Source: Leifsonia sp. PS1209
Lineage (GTDB): Bacteria; Actinomycetota; Actinomycetes; Actinomycetales; Microbacteriaceae
Length of the DNA stretch: 64,000 bases
NCBI RefSeq assembly: GCF_012317045.1
Contig: NZ_CP051154.1
Coordinates: forward strand, 744,001 to 808,000
Direction: 5' to 3'
Positions 50,935-60,500 of the stretch are shown in pieces (position 1 is the stretch's first letter; the number at the start of each line of letters is the position of its first letter). The position numbers and the translations under genes were made by a program. The notes beneath the pieces are model-generated. The model saw nothing but the letters and a program-made list of their open reading frames with translations. It made no database searches and was not told the origin of the DNA.

Positions 50935-52107
50935 ATGAACACCACCGGGACGAACCTCGACACCGTGCGCCGGAACAACCTCGCCACCGTGCTCGGGCTC
51001 GTCCACCGGGGTGGACCGGCCGCCCGCTCATCTCTGACGCACGCGACCGGGCTGAATCGGTCGACCGTCGGGGCGCTCGTCGCGGAGCTCGTCGAGCTCG
51101 GGCTCGTCACCGAGCGTGAGCCGGAGACGAGCAACAGGGTCGGCAGGCCGTCTCCCGTCGTCGTCGCAGACAGCCGCGTCGTCGCCGTCGCCGTCAACCC
51201 GGAGATCGACGCCGTGACGGTCGGCATCGTCGGACTCGACGGTGTCGTGCACCGCCGCGTCCGGTTCCCGCTCGACCACGTGCCGGGAGCCGAGGAGGCG
51301 GCGACCGTCGCAGCGGCGGTCATCGACGGGCTCCGCCCCGACCTGTCCGCCGCGACCAGAGTGGTCGGCATCGGGGTCGCCGTGCCTGGACTGGTGCGGG
51401 AGAGCGACGGCGTCGTCCGGCTCGCCCCTCATCTGGAATGGCGCGACGAACCCTTCGCCGCCGAGCTCGCGGAGGCGACCGGCCTCAGCGTCAGCGCGGC
51501 CAACGACGCCAACCTCGGTGCGAACGCCGAGCGGCTGTTCGGCGCAGGGCGTGGAGCGAGCGACCTGGTCTACCTGAACGGTGGAGCATCCGGAATCGGC
51601 GCAGGCGTCATCGTCGGCGGCGTCTCGCTCACCGGCGTCTCGGGATACGCGGGGGAGCTCGGCCACACGCTCGTCAACACGAACGGGATCCGCTGCCACT
51701 GTGGCGCCGTCGGCTGCCTGGAGACCGAGGTGAACCAGCGAGCACTCCTCGCCGCCCTCGGGCTGGAGACGGCGGACGGCGAAGAGCTGGACGGGGCGCT
51801 CGCCGCCGCCGTCGAGCGCGGAGACACGGCCGTGCTGGCGGAGATCGAGCGGCAGCTCGGCTTCCTCGCCATCGCCCTGCGCAACGCGACCAACGTGTTC
51901 AACCCGGAGCTGGTGGTGCTCGGCGGCTTCCTCGGCGCGCTGTTCGCCGTCGCGCCGGAGCGGCTGATCCTGCTCGTGTCGCGGGAGGCGCTCGCCGCAT
52001 CAGGGGAGCACCTCCGCATCGCGCGGGCAGAGCTCGGGGCGAACATCCTGATGATCGGCGCCGCCGAACTCGCCCTCGCGCCGCTGCTGGCCGCTCCCGC
52101 CGACTGA
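50935..52107 (+). CDS. ROK-family transcriptional regulator
   Basis: 390 codons from ATG 50935. N-terminal winged helix (AARSSLTHATGLNRSTVGALVAELVELGLV) then the ROK sugar-binding/kinase-like domain: GIGVAVPGLV, ANDANLGANAE, GYAGELGHT and the zinc motif CHCGAVGCLETE. This is the NagC/XylR type of repressor. It begins 40 bases after the second Gfo/Idh gene, so it is probably part of, or controls, that operon. A TACAGT hexamer (50919-50924) could give it its own short-leader transcript. Confidence 0.92.
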   Translation: MNTTGTNLDTVRRNNLATVLGLVHRGGPAARSSLTHATGLNRSTVGALVAELVELGLVTEREPETSNRVGRPSPVVVADSRVVAVAVNPEIDAVTVGIVGLDGVVHRRVRFPLDHVPGAEEAATVAAAVIDGLRPDLSAATRVVGIGVAVPGLVRESDGVVRLAPHLEWRDEPFAAELAEATGLSVSAANDANLGANAERLFGAGRGASDLVYLNGGASGIGAGVIVGGVSLTGVSGYAGELGHTLVNTNGIRCHCGAVGCLETEVNQRALLAALGLETADGEELDGALAAAVERGDTAVLAEIERQLGFLAIALRNATNVFNPELVVLGGFLGALFAVAPERLILLVSREALAASGEHLRIARAELGANILMIGAAELALAPLLAAPAD

Positions 52108-52273
52108 CGCCCCCCGAAACCGGGGGATGTGCACGGTAACATTCGCGTCCGGTATCCGATAGGATTGCCACGCAACGACGGTCGAATCGATTCGAACGAG
52201 CGAGCAGAATCCCACCACTCCACACACCGCGGCCACGGTCGCGGTGTTCGTCTTCTCTTTCCAAGGAACTTTC

Positions 52274-53503
52274 GTGACCACCGTCGTGCATCCCGGAGAC
52301 TCCCTCTCCGGCCGCCAGCGCCTCGCATACATCCTCATCCTCGGTGCGCTCACCGCGCTCGGTCCGTTCACCATCGACACCTACCTGCCCGCGCTGCCGA
52401 CGCTGCAGGAGGACTTCAACGTCTCGACGGCCGCCATCCAGCTGACCCTCACGGCCACCACCATCGGATTCGGCGTCGGGCAGCTCCTCGTCGGCCCGTG
52501 GAGCGACAAGATCGGCCGCCGCCTCCCGCTCATCCTGTCGACCTGCGTGCACATCCTCGCCTGCCTCGGCGCGGCCGTCGCCCCGAACGTCGAGCTGCTC
52601 GGCCTCGCCCGCGCGATGCAGGGCATCGGCGCCGCGGCAGGCGGCGTGGTCGCGATGGCGATGGTGCGCGACCTCTTCGGCGGTCGCCCGCTGGTCAGGA
52701 TGCTCAGCCGCCTCGCGCTCGTCAACGGCCTCGCCCCCGTGCTCGCCCCGGTGCTCGGTTCGTGGCTGCTGCTCGTCATGCCCTGGCGCGGCATCTTCGT
52801 CGTGCTCGCCTGCTACGGCCTCTTCGTCGTCATCTGCGTCTCGCTCTGGATCGTCGAGACCCTGCCGAAAGCGCGCCGTCACGACGCCGGCCACTCCACG
52901 ATGCGACAGCGCTACAAGGCCGTCTTGAGCGACCGGATCTTCGTCGGCATCGCCATCGTCGGCGCAGCCAACTTCACCGGCCTGTTCTCCTACCTGTCGT
53001 CGAGCTCGTTCGTGTTCCAGGAGATCTACAAGTTCAACGCCCAGGAGTACGGTCTGCTGTTCGCGGTGAACTCCATCGGAATCATCATCGGCGTGCAGTC
53101 GGCCGCGCGCATCACCAAATACGTCGGGCCGCAGTGGATCCTCGCCGTCTCGACGGTCGTGATGTTCGTCTCCAGCGTGCTCATCGTCATCCTCGACCAG
53201 GCGCACGTGGGCCTGTGGGGCACGGCGATCCCGCTGTGGTTCTTCATCGCGGCCTGCGGGTTCGGCTTCCCCTGCGTCCAGGTGCTCGCGCTCAACGCAC
53301 ACGGGCACGAGGCCGGCACCGCCGCATCCCTCCTCGGCGCGCTCAACTTCGGCACAGCGGGCATCGTCTCGCCGATCGTCGGCATCCTCGGCGTCGGAAG
53401 CGCCACTCCGATGGGCTTCGTCATGGCCATCTGCGCCGCCGTCTCGATCGCCGCTCTCTGGCTCATCGTCCGTCCCCGCACCGTCCCGGCCCTCGCACAC
53501 TGA
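52274..53503 (+). CDS. MFS multidrug transporter, Bcr/CflA type
   Basis: 409 codons from GTG 52274 with AAGGAAC upstream; an in-frame start at 52244 is less likely. Twelve membrane helices; TM1 GALTALGPFTIDTYLPALPTLQEDF is the Bcr/CflA signature, with motif A GPWSDKIGRRLPLI and the RAMQGIGAAAGGVVAMAMVRDLF segment. Proton-coupled efflux of drugs such as bicyclomycin or sulfonamides, or of metabolites. In the 166 bases upstream, a short CCCCCG/CGGGGG hairpin (52111-52126) may end the ROK gene, and TAGGAT (52160-52165) is a candidate -10. Confidence 0.92.
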   Translation: MTTVVHPGDSLSGRQRLAYILILGALTALGPFTIDTYLPALPTLQEDFNVSTAAIQLTLTATTIGFGVGQLLVGPWSDKIGRRLPLILSTCVHILACLGAAVAPNVELLGLARAMQGIGAAAGGVVAMAMVRDLFGGRPLVRMLSRLALVNGLAPVLAPVLGSWLLLVMPWRGIFVVLACYGLFVVICVSLWIVETLPKARRHDAGHSTMRQRYKAVLSDRIFVGIAIVGAANFTGLFSYLSSSSFVFQEIYKFNAQEYGLLFAVNSIGIIIGVQSAARITKYVGPQWILAVSTVVMFVSSVLIVILDQAHVGLWGTAIPLWFFIAACGFGFPCVQVLALNAHGHEAGTAASLLGALNFGTAGIVSPIVGILGVGSATPMGFVMAICAAVSIAALWLIVRPRTVPALAH

Positions 53504-53621
53504 CCCGCGCTTCCCGCCCCCTGATAATCGAGTCCGAAGTTATTCACACGACACGCCGGTGGCACCCGTGAATACCTTCGGAGTCGATTGATGCGCGCCT
53601 AGGAATGAGTACGTTGGTGCA

Positions 53622-54299
53622 ATGGGAACGGCGCACGAGCAGGTCAGGCAGGCTGCGAAGGTCAGCAGGCGCTGGCCCGTGATCTCCGCGTCGGTCGCCG
53701 TCGGGCTCGTCGTGGTGCTCGGCGCGATCATCGCGTTCCGCCCCAAGGAGCCGTTCTCCCTCGACCTCGAGTGGATGGGTGAGATCGTCGAACACCGCTC
53801 GCCGATCTGGCTGGGGCCCGCCCTGTTCTTCAACTACGCGGGCGGAGGCATCGTCGGTTCGATCGTCGTGCCCGTCGTGATCTTCCTGCTGCTGCTCGCC
53901 TTCCGGCGACCGTGGGGCGCGACCTTCTTCGCTGTGGCCAGCGTCCTGTCGGTGGCGTGCGTCCAACTTCTCAAGCACACGGTGGGCAGAGCGCGCCCGA
54001 CCGAGATCCTCGTGCACTCCGACACTGGATCATTCCCGTCCGGGCATACGGCCAACGCCGCGACGATGGTGGTGGTCCTCGCGATCATCTTCCCGCGCGT
54101 CTGGGTGTGGATCGTTGGCGTGCTCTGGGCGGTGCTGATGGCGGTGAGCCGCACCTACCTGGGGGCTCACTGGCTGAGCGACACGATCGGCGGGCTGCTG
54201 CTCGGCGCGGCCATCGCGGTGATCGTGTGGGCGCCGCTGGCGCTGCGCCTGGCAAAGGAGCGGCTGGAGCCGCATCCGTTCTTCCTCGCGCGGCGCTAG
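53622..54299 (+). CDS. PAP2-family phosphatase, membrane-bound
   Basis: 225 codons, about six membrane helices. All three PAP2 motifs are intact: KHTVGRARP (residues 118-126), PSGH (139-142) and SRTYLGAHWLSD (176-187) with the nucleophile His183 and Asp187. It dephosphorylates a lipid phosphate such as undecaprenyl pyrophosphate or phosphatidic acid at the outer face. -35 TTGATG (53588-53593), 16 bases, -10 TACGTT (53610-53615) place transcription on the ATG, so it is leaderless. It precedes the giant surface protein, but the 272 bases between make it a separate unit. Confidence 0.93.
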   Translation: MGTAHEQVRQAAKVSRRWPVISASVAVGLVVVLGAIIAFRPKEPFSLDLEWMGEIVEHRSPIWLGPALFFNYAGGGIVGSIVVPVVIFLLLLAFRRPWGATFFAVASVLSVACVQLLKHTVGRARPTEILVHSDTGSFPSGHTANAATMVVVLAIIFPRVWVWIVGVLWAVLMAVSRTYLGAHWLSDTIGGLLLGAAIAVIVWAPLALRLAKERLEPHPFFLARR

Positions 54300-54571
54300 A
54301 AACTGAGCCGACCGGATCGGTAAGACCTGATCCTCAGAATATTTCTTATTCTTCGCGTTATAAGCCCAATGTTTCGCACTCTGAATGTATGAGGTCACCT
54401 AGCGATCTGCTGCACAGCGGATCGTTCCGGGTATTCCTGAGGAGAAAACTGCTGGTTCACCTGGCCGTCGGCTCCGGCTTCACAATTCGAATTCGAACCG
54501 GCCCGCGAAATGCGAGAACCCGACCGACATAGTCGGCTCGCGCATCCGCTGGCGATTGGAGACAACACAAC

Positions 54572-57500
54572 GTGCGTTCACGAAAACTGAGGACGTCTAT
54601 TGCCCTCGCCGTGGCGGGGGGTGTGGGAGCCGGCGGCATCGCCGCACTCCCGGCCGCCGCAGCACCGGGTCAGCCGTTCGACCCGGAGGTCGGCGCGATC
54701 TACACGAGCCTTGCCCTCGACCAAGCGAACACGCAATCGCTGCTACTCAGGGTACAGAACCTGGAATCTGGACTGGCCGTCGAGCCTGTTGGTGACCCTC
54801 AAGACGGCTATAAGGCCGTGGGGTATCACGCAGACTCCGGGTTCATCTTCGGATTCACGGAGCGGCCTTTCGTGAGGAACGGCTGGTGGACCAGTATCGA
54901 TTCGGACGGCGCGGTCACCCAGTACGGAATTCCTAGCGGCGTCTTCCCCGACGGCACGGACATGAACGGCGTGTACATCGCCGGCGGTGCTTTCGGAAAG
55001 GGTGCGTACGCGAACACCTTCGTTTTCCAGTACTTCGCCCAGGGCGTCGATCAGGTCAAGTACTACACGGGCGTCCTGACCGTCGACAGTGACGGTACTC
55101 CGCTCGAGGGTAGTCATAAGGAAATTCCGGAAATCAGCTTTACCGGAGGTGACCTGTCCTTTTCGCAAGGGTACTACTGGGCTCTCAGCGCGTCCTCGAT
55201 CATCCGAATCGATCCGACGCTCATGACCACGACGATCTTCCCCCGCCCGGCAGATCTGGCTCCGGAAGTCATGGTCGGCTCGGGAGGCGCTTGGACCTTC
55301 CCGAACGGCAACCTCGGCTTCATGTACGCGAACATCGCCACCGGATCTGGTCGACCCGCTTTACAGCTGAAGATCGACAATCCCGGATCAGGCAATCCCA
55401 CGTTCACGCTCGTCGGGAGATACATGTACCCCGGGTCGAACGCTGCGTCTGACGCCACGTTCGTTGGGCTCGATGACCTCTCGACCGACCTTCAGCTGGT
55501 GAAGTCGGCACCTGCGACGGTCACCGCCGGATCGACGATCACGTACATGCTCGAGGTGACGAACAACTCCGCCACGGACACGTCGTCTGGTTCGGTGATC
55601 ACAGACACCCTGCCCGCTGGACTCACAAACGTCCAGCTGCCTGAGGGCTGTCTCCTCGACGCAGGCGACATCTCCTGCAACGTGCCGGTTCTCGCCCCGA
55701 ACGCAGTGCACCGTGTCGAGTTCACAGCGCAGGCTCCGAGCGCGTCGACGACGGTCACAAACAACGCGACGCTCATCGCGAACGAGGACGACCCGGACCT
55801 CACGAACAACATCTCCGCGGCGTCCACAGAGGTGGTCGCCGAGCAGGGCAACGCGAACGCGTCGGCGTCTGCGGCTGCGGACAGCCAGGCGAATGCTGCT
55901 GCGGTTGCTGCGGGTAACGCGGATGCGACGACCACGGCGTCTGCTGCTGCGGACATTACGGCTGCTGCCGCGGCGCAGGCTGCGGCGAACACGACGGCGT
56001 CGACGGATGCGTCCACGGATGCAACCACCGAGACCGCCGCGCAGGCGTCGGCTCAGGCTGCGTCGAACGCGGACAACACGACGGACGCGAACGCTGCCGC
56101 CTCGGCTGCGACCAATGGTGACGCGTCTGCGGCTGCGCAGGCTGCGGCGAACGCATCGGCGTCGACTGATGCGTCGACGACGGGTGCGGCGGACACGAAC
56201 GCGAACGCGTCGGCGTCTGCGGCTGCGGACAGCCAGGCGAACGCTGCTGCGGTTGCTGCGGGCAACGCGGATGCGACCACGCAGGCGTCTGCCGCTGCGG
56301 ACATTACGGCTGCTGCCGCGGCGCAGGCTGCGGCGAACACGACGGCGTCGACGGATGCGTCCACGGATGCAACCACCGAGACCGCCGCGCAGGCGTCGGC
56401 TCAGGCTGCGTCGAACGCGGACAACACGACGGACGCGAACGCTGCCGCGTCTGCTGCGACCAATGGTGACGCGTCTGCGGCTGCGCAGGCTGCGGCGAAC
56501 GCATCGGCGTCGACTGATGCGTCGACGACGGGTGCGGCGGACACGAACGCGAACGCGTCGGCGTCTGCGGCTGCGGACAGCCAGGCGAATGCTGCTGCGG
56601 TTGCTGCGGGTAACGCGGATGCGACGACCACGGCGTCTGCTGCTGCGGACGTTTCGGCGGCTGCTGCGGCGCAGGCTGCGGCGAACACGACGGCGTCGAC
56701 GGATGCGTCCACGGATGCAACCACCGAGACCGCCGCGCAGGCGTCGGCTCAGGCTGCGTCGAACGCGGACAACACGACGGACGCGAACGCTGCCGCCTCG
56801 GCTGCGACCAATGGTGACGCGTCTGCGGCTGCGCAGGCTGCGGCGAACGCATCGGCGTCGACTGATGCGTCGACGACGGGTGCGGCGGACACGAACGCGA
56901 ACGCGTCGGCGTCTGCGGCTGCGGACAGCCAGGCGAACGCTGCTGCGGTTGCTGCGGGCAACGCGGATGCGACGACCACGGCGTCTGCTGCTGCGGACGT
57001 TTCGGCGGCTGCTGCGGCGCAGGCTGCGGCGAACACGACCGCGTCGACGGATGCGTCCACGGATGCAACCACGGAGACGTCGGCTCAGGCCGCCGCCACC
57101 GCGGCCGCGAACGCGGACAACACGACCGGCGCGAACGCCGCGACCTCGGCCGCCGCGAACGGTGACGCGTCTGCGGCTGCGCAGGCTGCGGCGAACGCAT
57201 CGGCGTCGACTGATGCGTCGACGACGGGTGCGGCGGACACGAACGCGAACGCGTCGGCGTCTGCGGCTGCGGACAGCCAGGCGAACGCTGCTGCGGTTGC
57301 TGCGGGCAACGCGGATGCGACGACCACGGCGTCTGCTGCTGCGGACATTACGGCTGCTGCCGCGGCGCAGGCTGCGGCGAACACGACGGCGTCGACGGAT
57401 GCGTCCACGGATGCAACCACCGAGACTGCGGCGCAGGCGTCGGCTCAGGCTGCGTCGAACGCGGACAACACGACGGACGCGAACGCTGCCGCCTCGGCTG

Positions 57501-60500
57501 CGACCAATGGTGACGCGTCTGCGGCTGCGCAGGCTGCGGCGAACGCATCGGCGTCGACTGATGCGTCGACGACGGGTGCGGCGGACACGAACGCGAACGC
57601 GTCGGCGTCTGCGGCTGCGGACAGCCAGGCGAACGCTGCTGCGGTTGCTGCGGGTAACGCGGATGCGACCACGCAGGCGTCTGCCGCTGCGGACATTACG
57701 GCGGCTGCCGCGGCGCAGGCTGCGGCGAACACGACGGCGTCGACGGATGCGTCCACGGATGCAACCACCGAGACCGCCGCGCAGGCGTCGGCTCAGGCTG
57801 CGTCGAACGCGGACAACACGACGGACGCGAACGCTGCCGCCTCGGCTGCGACCAATGGTGACGCGTCTGCGGCTGCGCAGGCTGCGGCGAACGCATCGGC
57901 GTCGACTGATGCGTCGACGACGGGTGCGGCGGACACGAACGCGAACGCGTCGGCGTCTGCGGCTGCGGACAGCCAGGCGAACGCTGCTGCGGTTGCTGCG
58001 GGCAACGCGGATGCGACGACCACGGCGTCTGCCGCTGCGGACATTTCGGCTGCTGCCGCGGCGCAGGCTGCGGCGAACACGACGGCGTCGACGGATGCGT
58101 CCACGGATGCAACCACCGAGACCGCCGCGCAGGCGTCGGCTCAGGCTGCGTCGAACGCGGACAACACGACGGACGCGAACGCTGCCGCCTCGGCTGCGAC
58201 CAATGGTGACGCGTCTGCGGCTGCGCAGGCTGCGGCGAACGCATCGGCGTCGACTGATGCGTCGACGACGGGTGCGGCGGACACGAACGCGAACGCGTCG
58301 GCGTCTGCGGCTGCGGACAGCCAGGCGAACGCTGCTGCGGTTGCTGCGGGCAACGCGGATGCGACGACCACGGCGTCTGCTGCTGCGGACGTTTCGGCGG
58401 CTGCTGCGGCGCAGGCTGCGGCGAACACGACCGCGTCGACGGATGCGTCCACGGATGCAACCACGGAGACGTCGGCTCAGGCCGCCGCCACCGCGGCCGC
58501 GAACGCGGACAACACGACCGGCGCGAACGCCGCGACCTCGGCCGCCGCGAACGGTGACGCGTCTGCTGCTGCGCAGGCTGCGGCGAACGCATCGGCGTCG
58601 ACTGATGCGTCGACGACGGGTGCGGCGGACACGAACGCGAACGCGTCGGCGTCTGCGGCTGCGGACAGCCAGGCGAATGCTGCTGCGGTTGCTGCGGGTA
58701 ACGCGGATGCGACGACCACGGCGTCTGCTGCTGCGGACGTTTCGGCGGCTGCTGCGGCGCAGGCTGCGGCGAACACGACGGCGTCGACGGATGCGTCCAC
58801 GGATGCAACCACCGAGACCGCCGCGCAGGCGTCGGCTCAGGCTGCGTCGAACGCGGACAACACGACGGACGCGAACGCTGCCGCCTCGGCTGCGACCAAT
58901 GGTGACGCGTCTGCTGCTGCGCAGGCTGCGGCGAACGCATCGGCGTCGACTGATGCGTCGACGACGGGTGCGGCGGACACGAACGCGAACGCGTCGGCGT
59001 CTGCGGCTGCGGACAGCCAGGCGAACGCTGCTGCGGTTGCTGCGGGCAACGCGGATGCGACGACCACGGCGTCTGCTGCTGCGGACGTTTCGGCGGCTGC
59101 TGCGGCGCAGGCTGCGGCGAACACGACCGCGTCGACGGATGCGTCCACGGATGCAACCACGGAGACGTCGGCTCAGGCCGCCGCCACCGCGGCCGCGAAC
59201 GCGGACAACACGACCGGCGCGAACGCCGCGACCTCGGCCGCCGCGAACGGTGACGCGTCTGCTGCTGCGCAGGCTGCGGCGAACGCATCGGCGTCGACTG
59301 ATGCGTCGACGACGGGTGCGGCGGACACGAACGCGAACGCGTCGGCGTCTGCGGCTGCGGACAGCCAGGCGAACGCTGCTGCGGTTGCTGCGGGTAACGC
59401 GGATGCGACGACCACGGCGTCTGCTGCTGCGGACATTACGGCTGCTGCCGCGGCGCAGGCTGCGGCGAACACGACGGCGTCGACGGATGCGTCCACGGAT
59501 GCAACCACCGAGACTGCGGCGCAGGCGTCGGCTCAGGCTGCGTCGAACGCGGACAACACGACGGACGCGAACGCTGCCGCCTCGGCTGCGACCAATGGTG
59601 ACGCGTCTGCTGCTGCGCAGGCTGCGGCGAACGCATCGGCGTCGACTGATGCGTCGACCACGGGTGCGGCGGACACGAACGCGAACGCGTCGGCGTCTGC
59701 TGCCGCGGACAGCCAGGCGAACGCTGCTGCGGTTGCTGCGGGTAACGCGGATGCGACGACCACGGCGTCTGCTGCTGCGGACATTACGGCTGCTGCTGCG
59801 GCGCAGGCTGCGGCGAACACGACCGCGTCGACGGATGCGTCCACGGATGCAACCACGGAGACGTCGGCTCAGGCCGCCGCCACCGCGGCCGCGAACGGAG
59901 ACAACACGTCGACATCGAACGCTGCGACCTCGGCCGCCGCGAACGGTGACGCGTCAGCTGCTGCCGAGACTGCTGCGAACGCGACCGCGTCGACTGATGC
60001 GTCTGCCACGTCGGCCGGTAACGCGAACGCTGCTGCTTCGGCCGCCGCAGACAGCCAGGCCAACGCTGCCGCGGTTGCCGCGGGCAACGCGGATGCGACC
60101 ACCACGGCGTCTGCTGCTGCGGACGTTTCGGCGGCTGCTGCGGCGCAGGCTGCGGCGAACACGACGGCCTCGACGGATGCGTCCACGGATGCGACCACGG
60201 AGACTGCGGCGCAGGCGTCGGCTCAGGCTGCGTCGAACGCGGATAACACGACGGACGCGAACGCTGCCGCGTCTGCTGCGACCAACGGTGACGCTTCTGC
60301 GGCTGCTGAGACCGCGGCGAACGCGACCGCGTCGACCGACGCGTCCGTCCTGGGTGCTGCCAACGCGAACGCGTCGGCGTCTGCTGCCGCGGACAGCCAG
60401 GCGAACGCTGCTGCGGTTGCTGCAGGTAACGCGGACGCGACCACGCAGGCGTCTGCCGCTGCGGACGTTTCGGCGGCTGCTGCGGCGCAGGCTGCGGCGA

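Noticed and set aside
54389..54532. A 47-residue ATG frame upstream of the giant surface protein gene.
   Set aside because: No ribosome site and only a poor CACTCT hexamer at leaderless spacing. The 272-base region (54300-54571) also holds an AT-rich stretch near 54339-54380 that may be the surface gene's promoter, and a small CCGAC/GTCGG hairpin. There is too little support to call a gene.
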